Source: Margaritifera margaritifera (lineage: Eukaryota; Mollusca; Bivalvia; Unionida; Margaritiferidae). Taken from it: a stretch of DNA of 64,000 nucleotides. Shown here in pieces: positions 34,700-46,186 of the stretch; position 1 is the first letter of the stretch, and every line of letters starts with the position of its first letter. A program made the position numbers and the translations under genes. Where the stretch lies: positions 434,001 through 498,000 of the forward strand of contig JAQPZY010001334.1 of the NCBI GenBank assembly GCA_029931535.1, in the 5' to 3' direction. A model generated the notes under the pieces. It made no database searches, was not told where the DNA came from, and saw only the letters and a list, made by a program, of their open reading frames with translations.

Positions 34700-35470
34700 A
34701 TTGTGTGAAAATCCAAATACAATTATATTAATTATTAAAATAAGATGCAATGCATAATATTTTATTAACTAAATAAGATTTGTGGCAGTTAGAAACAACC
34801 GGTGAAATTGAAATGACTTATGATGATAATAAGTTGCATAGGAACGCTGCATGTTGTATTGATGTTAAAACTTGATAGTAGAACATCTAAAAACCAAATT
34901 AAACAATTATATAAGTTTTAAAAGTCCTGTTTCAATCTCACTCCATAAAAAAATGTACTTTATATCAGTCAGTTTTGTGTTTTTCTGAGGAATAATAATA
35001 ATTATATCAAAATAATTAAAGATTTTTGCGAAAATATAATCAAAGTTTATTACTCTTTTGTTATGATATTTTGTCATAAGTCCCCAACATCTTTAACTAA
35101 TTTATTAATTTTCTTTCTATGGTCTGGGTTTGAATTCATCTTAATTTTAATTTCATAGTCAAACAACCTTTTTTACATAATACTTATTGTCTGTTATCTG
35201 TATTTTTGGCGTGGACATAAAGAGGGAATTTATTTTATCAATATCTTCAGTTTATAATTTAAATCCATGATGACTAGCACAATTAAAACAAACATTTTAT
35301 CATCAGTGTCTAATATAATATTTGGTTTGTTACAACTGTCATTTTTTTATGTTGTCTTCTTTACATTGTATACCTCTATCTATTTTTAATAATAAAAAAT
35401 CATCATTTATATTGGGATTATTGTTTATAATTGTTTCGATATTAAAGTGAATTCGTTTTATATTAAAATT
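34700..35470 (-). other. Outer Polinton, unassigned remnant right of the LTR
   Basis: Minus-strand pieces look ancestral coding: RIHFNIETIINNNPNINDDF followed by LLLKIDRGIQCKEDNIK near 35400, DKINSLFMSTPKIQITDNKY near 35200, and KINKLVKDVGDLW near 35080. No family recognised. A (TA)n tract bounds it at 35480-35549. Confidence 0.35.
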
Positions 35471-35477
35471 TACCATC

Positions 35478-35479
<2 letters not shown>

Positions 35480-35549
<70 letters not shown>
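35480..35549 (+). repeat. (TA)n microsatellite in outer Polinton
   Basis: Pure TA tract between two unassigned minus-strand remnants. Confidence 0.97.
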
Positions 35550-35550
<1 letters not shown>

Positions 35551-35599
35551 CTTTTTAAACAATTTTTAAACGGAATATATTATGTATTATCTGTTATAT

Positions 35600-36150
35600 A
35601 CTTCTTTTTTCATATTGTTCGGTGTGTATATCCATTTCACAATATGATTCATTTAATAATAAAATTTGTGGTAGCTTTTTATACTCAAATGGTGATTGAC
35701 TAATATCAAGAATTTTTTTAAATAAATAAATCCCCAATTTCATTGGGTAATTCTTTTAAATTTAGGATTATGTGCTAAAATTAACATTTTAATGTTAGAT
35801 AGGTGATTCATTTTTTCATTATCTTCATGTTATTCACGAAAACACTAAGTGCTTCATGTTTCTCTAAATTTGTAATTTTATCAGGTATTATATTTTTGGT
35901 TTTGTTTTAATTTAACTCTTTTATATTTTTGAATCAAAGATTATTGAATTTATTACTTTAATATTTTTCTTTCTAAGTTCCAACATTGTCTTATTTTGTA
36001 GTTAATAAGTTTTTTCAGGTATATGGTGGCAATGTAAATAATTTTAATTCGCATTAAACACATAAATTATATTTAATGCATTGGTTTTGTTTTATAATTT
36101 GATTAGTTCAACTTTTTTTTCTTTATATATACTATCATATAATATTTTAA
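35600..36150 (-). pseudogene. Outer Polinton, LRR-like remnant
   Basis: The minus strand reads ELRKKNIKVINS near 35960, IPDKITNLEKHEALSVFVNN near 35860, HLSNIKMLILAHNPKF near 35790, ELPNEIGD-like sequence (a one-base shift is needed) and DISQSPFEYKKLPQ near 35690. Spacing and LxxLxLxxN/LPxxI patterns resemble degenerate leucine-rich repeats of the cytoplasmic type, unlike the host LRRs. Weak because of decay. Confidence 0.4.
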
Positions 36151-36179
36151 AGCAATTTTAAACGCACCTAAAAACGTAT

Positions 36180-36832
36180 GTTTATAAACTGTAAACTTAA
36201 ACATTTTTTATTTTTTATCGAAAATTTATCGCGTTTTTGCCTCCAAAGAGCAGAGTCTATCAAAATGTTACGCACAATATCATTTTTGTTTATTATTTAC
36301 ATTAAAGGATTACGACCCATATGACGATATGTAATTAAAATATTATCGTGATTTTACCTACAAATCGATTATTTTATCATTTTACCACCAAATCATTAAA
36401 TTTATAGCAAAATAAAAGTTTTTTTTTATTACCAATATATATTGTTCTAAAAATTTTAAATATCCTCAGAAATATTTTTGATAATATATAGGATAAAATT
36501 TTGAATAACATTAAAAATAATGTTTAGGATAACATTTTGAATAACATTGTAAATAATATATAGGATAACATTTTGAATAACATTTTAAATAATATTTTGA
36601 ATAACATTTAAAAAAACATATATATTAAAATTTTTAATATCATCCTGAATAACATCTTTAATACCATATTCAATAATTTGAGCAAAACATTTCATTATGT
36701 TTAGTTTTTAACGTCATTAAAATAAATATTTTCAAAGCCCAAAATAAAATATTTTACAAAAAAAAATGTGCAAAAATAAAATATTTTAATGAAATAAACA
36801 ATTGCGTCAGGACTCTTGTTTTGGTATCTACT
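36180..36832 (-). repeat. Right terminal inverted repeat of outer Polinton
   Basis: Reverse complement of the left repeat with much divergence. It contains a tandem series of aataacattttgaataacatt-type motifs around 36470-36660 and ends TATCTACT at 36832, followed by the target duplication aagcaa. Confidence 0.85.
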
Positions 36833-36838
36833 AAGCAA
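36833..36838. other. Target site duplication, right copy, of outer Polinton
   Basis: aagcaa, one mismatch from the left copy aagtaa at 12894-12899. Confidence 0.75.
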
Positions 36839-37029
36839 TTTATTTTGTTTTTTTAGTTACATATAGTTATTTTATGACATTATCTGAAAAGTGATAGATA
36901 TATCACATCTTGTTTTCAGCATCAGAAAATCTGTATCATGACACAAAGCTTCGCGTCACGTCAGGATCCGGATTTTGTTATAATGACAACTCGACGTGAT
37001 CTAGCAATCAAGATCGCATTACTATAATA

Positions 37030-37031
<2 letters not shown>

Positions 37032-37124
<93 letters not shown>
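37032..37124 (+). repeat. (TA)n microsatellite
   Basis: Pure TA tract 200 bases right of the outer Polinton. Confidence 0.97.
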
Positions 37125-37128
<4 letters not shown>

Positions 37129-37629
37129 GCGCTTCATTGGGTATGCAAATTGTACAAAGGTACATTCGTTTTATCCGTACTCGTAATAATCGTATTTGTC
37201 TATAAATAGACCTTTAGTTTGGTACCTGTCCTAGAAATTAAAATAAATGCGACTGATTCCGCATTGGGTTTGTTGGAAAGTAATGGATTACACTGATTTC
37301 CTTATTCTAATAAATTAATTATATTAGACAGTCAAAGTTTATTTTGTGACCATATGGTCACAAGAAAATAATGTTCTCTTGCAAATGATTTTCGGATTTC
37401 TAAATACAATAACAAAATTCTGAATTCTTGTAATACAAAGAATTTTCGTAAAAATCCAGGAACTTTTCAGGTAACTAGAATTAAAACCTCAAAGATTCAA
37501 AGCACGTACAGTGAGTGTATAAGATACTGTAACTGAATTGATGAAAATTACCTTTTTGTCATTTAATTTTATACTTGTGCAAATTATTAATATTATATAT
37601 CACACTTACTGGTTAAAATGAATAAACTG

Positions 37630-37631
<2 letters not shown>

Positions 37632-37676
<45 letters not shown>
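37632..37676 (+). repeat. (GA)n microsatellite
   Basis: GA tract about 100 bases upstream of exon 9. Confidence 0.97.
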
Positions 37677-37677
<1 letters not shown>

Positions 37678-37774
37678 GGAGAGGGAGATAGACATTTTAG
37701 TTTTTTTTTTTGGAATTGTTGTAAGCCATGTTTTTGCCTTGTTGTACATGTTGACTCTCACCTATTTGTTTTAG

Positions 37775-37984
37775 GAATTTAAACAACAATGACCTAGATA
37801 TCATCGACGAGTCTTCTCTCGAGAATCTGCATAGTTTGAAATCACTTTTTATGTCGAATAATGTCCTGACACATATACCATATCTGGGTTCCATGAATGG
37901 CGACGTGTCTATTTACTTTACTTCAAATAACATCGAGACCATGGATGCCTCCGCTTTTAAGGACATTCCAAGACTTGTAAATAT
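37775..37984 (+). CDS. Exon 9: three leucine-rich repeats
   Basis: A 210-base exon after tgttttAG, donor GTaagt, phase 2 to phase 2, the same length as exon 7. It reads NLNNNDLDIIDESSL, LKSLFMSNNVLTHIPYLG and ISTSNN-like IYFTSNNIETMDASAF. It continues exon 8 in frame across the Polinton-bearing intron. Upstream intron sequence 36839-37774 holds (TA)n and (GA)n tracts; the following intron has a 54-bp duplication and another (TA)n. Confidence 0.88.
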
Positions 37985-38221
37985 GTAAGTTTATGAAAAT
38001 GTAATAAAACTCTTACATAAAGATCCAAAGAAAATCTTGAACAAGAATTGAAAAACGTGCGATTTTGTATAAATGTTGACAAAACATAACATTGGTTATT
38101 AGGTATGATAGAGCGCTTTGGCATTGATGCAATATAGTAGAAATTGTCTAATCTGGAAAACTGGAAAAAGTCTATCAAAATATCGGATTTTGGAGCTAAA
38201 GTATGAGACGAGTAGTTGTGC

Positions 38222-38332
38222 ACTTGTGTGAATCAACTATTCACGTATTGTCCATATGAATATTTTTTCCTCTATCTTGTGTGAATCAACTATTCACGTA
38301 TTGATCATATGAATATTATTTCCTCTATGCGA
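38222..38332 (+). repeat. Tandem duplication of about 54 bp
   Basis: Two copies of cttgtgtgaatcaactattc followed by acgtattg and catatgaatat, near-identical, in the intron between exons 9 and 10. Confidence 0.9.
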
Positions 38333-38392
38333 TCAGGATGTATTTTAAAATTTCATTCGAAAAGATGAAAGAACTGCAAACTACTAATTATA

Positions 38393-38394
<2 letters not shown>

Positions 38395-38469
<75 letters not shown>
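38395..38469 (+). repeat. (TA)n microsatellite
   Basis: Pure TA tract in the intron between exons 9 and 10. Confidence 0.97.
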
Positions 38470-38471
<2 letters not shown>

Positions 38472-38887
38472 CACTTACCTACTTTCCGATTAATTTCACA
38501 AACAGTTACCAGCTCTTTGAAGAAAGAAAGTTTGTTGATAAATATTAAGGTTCAAATACGACATCAATTGTGAATAAATGCTGTTATTGAGACAATTTTA
38601 AGTAAAGTCGTACTGCTCGCTTCTAATAAATTATCATATGTGTGCGAATTTACATCTTTTTGTCTCAATACATTATGTTTTTTACTTATTGCGTCAGAAA
38701 AGTTTTGAACGATATGCATATATATGGTACGGGCGTTTTGCATACTATTGTTATGTAATTTAGATCCTATTAACTTTTTTCTTAAGTCACATGCAGCTGA
38801 CTACATTATTTGCTTCAATCACATGAAGATGACTACATTATCTTCCTTCCTTGCAGTTGCAATTTTATAATGATGCATATTTTACAG

Positions 38888-39075
38888 AGACCTGTTGAAC
38901 AACCCCTTAAGCTGTCAGTGCCAGGTCGTTTACGCCATGTCGGCTGTTGGCAACTTGACGACTGTCCAAGGGAGCTGTAGCTCTCCTGCACAGGCTGCTG
39001 GGGTGTCCTTCGCTACAAATGACAAAGACAAGTCGAACTATTTCAGAACTGTCGTAAATACCGTGTTCCAATGTA
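38888..39075 (+). CDS. Exon 10: LRR C-terminal cap
   Basis: A 188-base exon after ttttacAG. It reads DLLNNPLSCQCQVVYAMSAV, then GSCSSPAQAAGVSF and ends VFQC: the cysteine pattern of an LRRCT cap (CxC...C...C), which closes the LRR solenoid. The donor GTaagt changes phase from 2 to 1. The next intron (39076-40439) carries a triple microsatellite and a 12-copy minisatellite. Confidence 0.9.
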
Positions 39076-39099
39076 GTAAGTTGAACACGCGTCTGCTTT

Positions 39100-39274
<175 letters not shown>

Positions 39275-39744
39275 AAGTAAATATCGATGTATTTGGTTAA
39301 AGCGAAGGAACTAAGCTATAATAAGAAAGTAAGAACAGGCAGTTTTTACTTGATTTTGTCAGGATTATAATATTAGAATGATAATAAATATTGTTGATCT
39401 ATTAGCTTCTCTACTAATGAGGTATATCTAGACTATAGTAATGATTTGTGCAATAAATAAGAAGTCAAAATGTTTTGATTAATACTCACAGAGTAAGAAT
39501 CAAAGCTCAAAACAAGTTAAAGAATGACAATATTTGTATCTTACATTACTTGAAGCAAACCTCATTTCCATTATCAATGTTAGCTGAATAAAGTCTTATC
39601 ACAGTTGCACTGAATTACAATTGATGCTCTCGACACCAAAGGAGTTAATACATTACGATGTCCAATGTAATCTAGGATAATGTCAAATTGTGTGATGTTG
39701 CTAAAGAATTCGCATTAATTGTACTCTATGGGACTTAAGCAGCG

Positions 39745-40361
39745 TTATTGAAAATACTTTCTTAATTTGTGTACTTAGTGCTATAATGAATCAGGTTATT
39801 GAAAATACTTACTTAATATGTGTACTAAGTGCTATAATGAATCAGGCTTATTGAAAATACTTACTTAATTTGTGTACTAAGTGCTATAATGAATCAGGCT
39901 TATTGAAAATACTTACTTAATTTTTGTACTAAGTGCTATAATGAATCAGGCTTTTGAAAATACATACTTAATTTGTGTACTAAGTGCTATAATGAATCAG
40001 GCTATTGAAAATACTTACTTAATTTGTGTACTAAGTGCTATAATGAATCAGGCTATTGAAAATACTTACTTAATTTGTTTACTAAGTGCTATAATGAATC
40101 AGGCTTATTGAACATACTTACTTAATTTGTGTACTAAGTGCTATAATGAATCAGGCTATTGAAAATACTTACTCAATTTGTGTACTAAGTGCTATAATGA
40201 ATCAGGCTATTGAAAATACTTACTTAATTTGTGTACTAAGTGCCATCATGAATCAGGCTATTGAAAATATACTTACTTAATTTGTTTACTAAGTGCTATA
40301 ATGAATCAGGCTATTGAAAACACTTACTTAATTTGTGTACTAAGTGCTATAATGAATCAAG
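39745..40361 (+). repeat. Minisatellite, 51-52 bp x about 12
   Basis: Tandem units of ttgaaaatacttacttaatt, tgtgtactaagtgctataat and gaatcaggct; gaatca recurs 12 times between 39787 and 40358. The array ends about 80 bases before the acceptor of exon 11. Confidence 0.95.
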
Positions 40362-40439
40362 CTAAATTCTAAATGAATTTTAACGTTATAGTCATATCAC
40401 ATGATATAAGATATCAAAATATTTTTTTATTGATATTAG

Positions 40440-40695
40440 CCGGTGAAAATGCGACAGCGATTGCCTCAGGACCGTATGAAATCCTTGTGGAATGGTCTCA
40501 TCCCAAAACTACATATGCTTGGCTGACCAATCCCACAAGCACAACGACAACTTCTCCCACAGATAGTACGGCCGTCTTCTCCAGCACGACCTTTCCATTC
40601 AGTTTCTCGACAACAGATAACTACACTTATAACTCATCTTCGCATAACGGTTCTCTTTTTGCCACCACGACTGCTGAGCCCTTCATCATCGATTT
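40440..40695 (+). CDS. Exon 11: Ser/Thr-rich, start of FN3-like segment
   Basis: A 256-base exon after gatattAG. It starts TGENATAIASGPYEILVEW, which looks like the first strands of a fibronectin type III fold, then a Thr/Ser-rich stretch with TSTTTTSPTDSTAVFSSTT and several NxS/T glycosylation sites. Phase 1 in, phase 2 out. The next intron begins with (CT)n(TA)n. Confidence 0.8.
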
Positions 40696-40717
40696 GTATG
40701 TAATAAGATTTTCGTTC

Positions 40718-40754
40718 TCTCTCTCTCTCTATCTCTCTCTCTCTCTATATATAT

Positions 40755-40805
<51 letters not shown>
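40718..40805 (+). repeat. Compound (TC)n(TA)n microsatellite
   Basis: Begins about 20 bases after the donor of exon 11. Confidence 0.97.
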
Positions 40806-41256
40806 TCGGTCTTTTCTCAAACATTTAATAGAAATATAAGGATAATTCAATAACAAACCGTTGATCTGAGGCATTTAAATACTTAGATAAGTCTGTTTTG
40901 AAACATACACTGGACCGACTCTATCTACATTCCATTTCCTTATTATCGTCGTTTTGGATAAGAGCATACGAGCAGCTGCCTGCATTAAATTCATTGGTTG
41001 AGTAGGAATACTTCAGTCAAAATGTATTTGCTACAAAATACGGAAATTTGTGTTGAATAAGTCTATTCAGACCTAACATAAAACCAAATATTTTTTATTT
41101 CAGCAATGTTATTTTGTGGATTGTGAGAGTATCATAAATTTACTTCCACTCTGGTGCTTTTTAATAAATCTGTTTCAGAAAAAAAGAGATTTCAAAATGC
41201 AATATAATGTTTTTAACGTACTCTTAGATCTTTCTTTATTTTCCATCAATTTACAG

Positions 41257-41471
41257 AAATTTCTCCGTTACGTGTATCAGTAAGTCAGCATCAAATCTAC
41301 ACAAAGTGATACTTGTATTTAATGACAGCGTGACGCGATACAACCTAAATTTCACCGAAGCAGATGGAGTCCAGGCTGGAACAAACTACGAATGTTTCAT
41401 ACAGATGGGAATATCTGGTGTCGTCAGCGCCAAGAGTAGTCCTGTGTTTATTACAACACCGAATGCGAATG
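41257..41471 (+). CDS. Exon 12: FN3-like segment
   Basis: A 215-base exon after tttacAG. It reads NFSVTCISKSASNLHKVILV, then RYNLNFTEADGVQAGTNYEC and FIQMGISGVVSAKSSPVFIT. The Tyr/Cys-rich beta pattern with a final SSP..I is typical of FN3-like domains; assignment is tentative. A (TG)n tract follows within 20 bases of the donor. Confidence 0.8.
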
Positions 41472-41484
41472 GTATTAGCACTCG

Positions 41485-41488
<4 letters not shown>

Positions 41489-41550
<62 letters not shown>
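41489..41550 (+). repeat. (TG)n microsatellite
   Basis: Pure TG tract 18 bases after the donor of exon 12. Confidence 0.97.
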
Positions 41551-41552
<2 letters not shown>

Positions 41553-41747
41553 AGCGTGAATCGTTCCAACTAAGACCTTAGACTTTAGAAGTCTTCACTT
41601 GGTTTGTTTGACCGTATTTGAAATATGAATGGTCTTTAAAGTACTTAATGAAAAATAAATCTGAGGGTTTAAAGTAAAATAATTTTTTTTGTTTTTTGTT
41701 TTTTTTGCAGCAACATTAACCCTCACTTTTAAAACGCTAAAGTACAA

Positions 41748-41865
41748 ATTTCCCAGATGCGTTTCGTGGAATTTCCCAGATGCGTTTCGTGGAATTTCCC
41801 AGATGCGTTTCGTGGAATTTCCCAGATGCGTTTCGTGGAATTTCCCAGATGCGTTTCGTGGCTTA
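41748..41865 (+). repeat. Tandem repeat, 23 bp x 5
   Basis: Five almost identical copies of tttcccagatgcgtttcgtg plus gaa. Near-identity of the copies suggests a recent expansion. Intronic, between exons 12 and 13. Confidence 0.95.
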
Positions 41866-42262
41866 GATTTCCTGCAAAACAACTGTTCTTTTCATGGAAT
41901 TGATGTCTGATAAAAAAAGAAATAGTCTTCTCCAATGACATTTTCCTTCACAATAGTGGCCAAACTTGGTGCAAATATTTAAATTTATTTTAATTCTTCA
42001 AATATACGATCCCATTTTTCACATGTTTCGACATTATTAATAACAACTACAATTTGCAGAGTAATATACATGGTCCATCTACATGTTTGAGGTAGTGTTT
42101 ACGTTGTTAGGATTGAACAGAATTGGAAATATTCTGAGATTATTTTTTAAAGGTTTTGTTGCAGAAACGAAAACATTTGTAGGTGTATTTCATACAGTAG
42201 TAAGACTCTTTTTACATAATTTCTTTTCTAGTTCAAGAAAGTTTTAAATACTTTGTTTACAG

Positions 42263-42524
42263 CAAACAATCCTAGCAGTCCATCAGACCTGAAACTGAAA
42301 ATTACTTATTACGACTTCAGCAAACATAATGGGGACTTTGACGGAAAATCGGGCATATCAATTCCAACACCGACGTACATACCAAGCCCTTATGGCGCGT
42401 GGCTTGCCATATCGAATTCCCCTACATCTGATACATTTTCAGACTGGTACCGATCCATACCCGGAACAAATTATGAAATCCAGAGTACCATTAATTTAGC
42501 CTTGATAGAGAAGAATAAGTACAG
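42263..42524 (+). CDS. Exon 13: fibro-slime domain, N-terminal part
   Basis: A 262-base exon after gtttacAG. It reads SDLKLKITYYDFSKHNGDFD, the opening of a fibro-slime/PA14-related domain (typically V.. DF...HPDFE), and later SDTFSDWYRSIPGTN, matching the F..WY segment. Phase 1 in, phase 2 out. The intron upstream holds the 23-bp x 5 repeat. Confidence 0.85.
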
Positions 42525-43336
42525 GTACATTACCATTTTATAAATGTCATGTACTGCCTTTATATATTTTGCAATGGTCCCGTAAACACTGGATAGTTCA
42601 ATAAAAATAACCTGTTTGTTTAATAATTGATTAGGATACATAATACATTAGGGACTGTTCTCCACGTAATAAAATGATATAATGGTAAGAATACATTGTT
42701 CTTGCTGGTTGCGCAAGAGACCATGTAATCAATATGAATTCACTAAATACTTATTTTACGATTGGACTGTGCTCTCATAAATATTCCATGCCAACAAAAG
42801 GTCTAAAGGACAGGTCATTTTCGTTGACCTATCCTTGCCATTAATATTGTTTGACTGCTCTGTATGACATCGTGTTCGTTTGATTCTGCATGTGCAGCTT
42901 TCAGAGATTATATTAAAACAAACATAATGAATACACAGCTAAAACTTTTTACCATGAATTATATAAACTCTTATCATTCAAGACAATTGTACCATATATT
43001 TTGTTTTGTTTGTCTATATGCATACCGATTTACTGTTGTGGTCATCCTCATCCAAAGTTTTACCATCTTTCATACCCTTTAGCATTTTGTTAATAAAATA
43101 CCTCTTATGAACAGTTTCTATCGACCAAGTGTGGAGGAATCTGAGTTCGTGACGCATGGTCTGCGCATCATTCCAACTCTAATTTTACAAGTTCTTCTTG
43201 TACCCAATTGAAAGCTTATTGGTTTTGTTGTTCTGGGTTTCATTTAAAGTCCCGGGTCAGTGGAAAATTGTATTCCATATCATGGCAATTATGCGAAAAA
43301 TATCCTTGAATTACAATTAGAATTTTTATTTTGCAG

Positions 43337-43426
43337 ATTTTGGTCCGATACTTTCCATCCAGTGGATGGACAAGGATACGGTTCGGAAACAGTAGTAGAT
43401 TGCTCTCGTGTTCTGCACAACTTTGG
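43337..43426 (+). CDS. Exon 14: fibro-slime domain, middle
   Basis: A 90-base exon after ttttgcAG, phase 2 to phase 2. It reads FWSDTFHPVDGQGYGSE and ends SRVLHNFG, matching the FFPIDGxGxG...HNF core of fibro-slime domains. The HNF motif is completed by the next exon (HNFGFT). Confidence 0.85.
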
Positions 43427-44393
43427 GTAAAATTACCACGCTATTAAGAAAACCTATATATCTATGAAGGCCAACATCTGAGCAACAATTGCGCTATGGG
43501 GGAGTCGTACAGATACTAACGGCAACTAAATAATGTATTATTTGCAACATAAAATGACAATAATTCAATATATTTGTATGCACTGTTTTTTCACAGGATG
43601 AGCTATCGATTTCTCTGTGGGAACACCATTACTTCTAATGCATATGCCTTTCTATACATGTCTGTTTCTAGCCTTTTTATTTTTTTAATTTACTTTTCTT
43701 CTCCTTTTTTGCAAGCTTTTCTAGTTTTTAACATTTCATCTCTCTATTCATAAAACAATAAATGTTAGAAATGAAATCTTTCATAATCGTGCTAATATGT
43801 TTAATTATAAAAGCTTTTAAAGCCTCTTTAATGCGTTTTTACCTGAAGCGACTGAGACATATTATTGTTGCGCTATCTTATTTTAAGTTTTTGGGCTTGC
43901 AACCGAGTTTTGAACGAAATGAAAAAGCCTTTCTGGGCAGTGACGTTTTCATTTTGAAGAATTCTGACGCAAATGTGGTATTAAATGGTTTTTCCTTATT
44001 GATTCCACTTGTTTCATTCCATAGAACCGCTACAGAACGTATGATTAAAATGGTTCAAATGCTAATTTTCAAATATGCGCTCTCATGATCAAAAACATAA
44101 TGAAATAAATTGACTCGTCTTCCTTTTGTATTATTTGATTGGTCCTTTTCTGCTCCAATCTAGTTGTGCTTGATAGATAAGATAATCTTTCAAATATTGT
44201 GGACATCAATTAATTAGCATTGCATTTTTTAAAAAATATTTTTATGCATGAAATAATGCATGCATTTTCAAAACTCATGTGGAATATGCATATCTAATGC
44301 TGTTTGCACATTGTCTTCGTAAACTTGAATAGCTAGTACAATTATTAAACTCTTCTTTAAAAAAGTAAACAGTTTACATTTTAATACATGTAG

Positions 44394-44572
44394 ATTCACT
44401 AGCGCTATTAGAGCTGGGTTGAAATTCAACGGAACGGAAAGAGTAACAGTAGGTGGGGGCGAAGCAATATGGCTTTTCATCAACCGAATCTTGCTGATTC
44501 AACACTTTGGAGATCCATCATCAACAACTACAAAATGTTTGAGGATAGATCTCGCTCCAGCTGCTATAGAAG
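44394..44572 (+). CDS. Exon 15: fibro-slime domain, core
   Basis: A 179-base exon after catgtAG. It reads FTSAIRAGLKFNGTERVTVG and GGEAIWLFINRILLIQHFGD, corresponding to the FT.....FxYxGxxxFxFxGDDDxWVFIN block. The usual acidic DDD calcium-type residues are replaced by GGEA, so the site may not bind metal in the usual way. Confidence 0.85.
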
Positions 44573-45335
44573 GTAATTTGCGCCATTAGAATAAAGACTA
44601 ATATTCTGTGGATTTTATTGTACTAAACAAAGGGAAGTCAGAGAATAGTCATGGAGGGGTCTTAATGTTTTACTATCTGAGAAAATGTTCATTGAATTGC
44701 TGTTAATATTATGCCATCATATACACTATATTCATCAATCCTCTCGATGGAATTTCTGAGACGGCCTCAAAGCGCTACAAATATTGAGGAAATTAGACTT
44801 ACAATTTATATAGTGTACTGAACCTATCAAAAGCATTTAAGACAAAAACCGTATATATGAAGAACTCGAGCAACAAGAATAGACCAGTTAAAGTTTGTTG
44901 ATTTAAAATCAACAAGACAATACCAACGCAAGATAACGCATGTCGTCTGCTGAACTTACTTGTCTATGGCTGCCTAAGCAGTACGTTGAGAATAGGAGTG
45001 TTGGGAAACTGCTTAGTAGGTCTCCGCTGCATTCTACATTACAAAAAGCAAACATAGCTTTTCAACGACCATTGACATGGAAATGTAATATTTGACCCTT
45101 TCCAGTTAGAGAAATTACAATTATCTCATATCTTCCGCAAAGAAAAGTGAAACTGTGCTCGCCTTTGTTTTAAGGTAGAATAACAGCTAAATTGTAAAAA
45201 ATCTTTCAGGGTCCATTTTATAATAAACATCCTTTGATGACCCTTCACAATAGGAACGTAGGGTAATAATATGGATGTTTCAGAAGCTAAAAATATACGA
45301 AAAATAAATAAATAAATAAATTTATTAATTAACTA

Positions 45336-45338
<3 letters not shown>

Positions 45339-45377
<39 letters not shown>
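45339..45377 (+). repeat. (ATA)n microsatellite
   Basis: Triplet tract; a looser ATA/TAATA-rich region follows at 45560-45720. Confidence 0.95.
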
Positions 45378-45831
45378 TTTATTGTAACAATATGATGCAT
45401 TGGGATTGGACACATGTACTAGCAACTTAATTAGCCCTCACTCTGCATAATCAAACTATTTCAACATATTTCAACATGACAACAGTGTAGCAAAAACTAA
45501 TGTTGAAAAATAATTGGGGACAGAAATAGAGGGAGAAGACGAGGGGGGCTCAATGAATGCATTAATAATAATAATACTATTGATAATAATAATAATGCTA
45601 ATAATAACAGTAATAATAATAATAGCATCAACGACAATAATAATATTTGTTCTGCTTTGTCTTTTAATAATATTAGTAACAATTATATTAGTATTATTGT
45701 TATTATTTGATTAATCATAATATGATTATCATCATCAAGTCAAGGCAGTGATTAACCAGACCTCGGAAAATTCTATACATCTGCACTGAACACTGAAACA
45801 ATATGGACTGAATATTATCTATCTGTCTACC

Positions 45832-45832
45832 A

Positions 45833-45914
<82 letters not shown>
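45832..45914 (+). repeat. (TA)n microsatellite
   Basis: TA tract with one TTTA interruption, 145 bases before exon 16. Confidence 0.97.
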
Positions 45915-46059
45915 TCACATGAATACAGATTGCATAATCAATAATCAGAACTGCTGATTATCAGATATTTTAGGTCCTGCTTAAATAGTGATTCTGGTAG
46001 GGATGATGATGATTTACAGGGGCTGAAATTCGTAGACATCATAAGGGTTTTTTTTCCAG

Positions 46060-46154
46060 GTGGTGGTACACTTTTGCCTGAAATTGGAGACGTTGTCAAC
46101 GGCAGCTGTTCAAACTTAATCCCATTCAATTCTTCCGTTGAACTTGATTTAGAT
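46060..46154 (+). CDS. Exon 16: fibro-slime domain continuation
   Basis: A 95-base exon after tttccAG, donor GTaagt. It reads GTLLPEIGDVVNGSCSNLIP and SVELDLD. Phase 1 in, phase 0 out. The intron before it (44573-46059) has triplet and (TA)n microsatellites; a MITE starts 33 bases after the donor. Confidence 0.75.
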
Positions 46155-46186
46155 GTAAGTATATTTTGAGTGTGTGTATTTTACTT

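Larger units (their letters stand above)
12900..36832. mobile_element. Outer Polinton/Maverick element, decayed, about 23.9 kb
   Basis: The element begins AGTAGATAGCAAAACAAGAG and its far end reads AGTAGATACCAAAACAAGAG on the opposite strand. It is flanked by a 6-bp near-perfect target duplication. It contains remnants of the standard Polinton set: protein-primed polB, retroviral-type integrase, adenovirus-type protease, packaging ATPase, major capsid and minor structural proteins, all read from the minus strand, plus a PLA2-like domain and a fiber-like protein. Frames are broken by stops and frameshifts throughout. It contains a nested second Polinton (15611-23659) and a probable solo LTR (33665-34644), so its original length was nearer 15 kb. 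It lies in intron 8 of the host LRR gene. Confidence 0.93.

Noticed and set aside
43598..43680. Possible exon reading GMSYRFLCGN after an AG at 43596
   Set aside because: No convincing donor follows, and exon 14 joins directly to exon 15 to give the fibro-slime HNFGFT motif.
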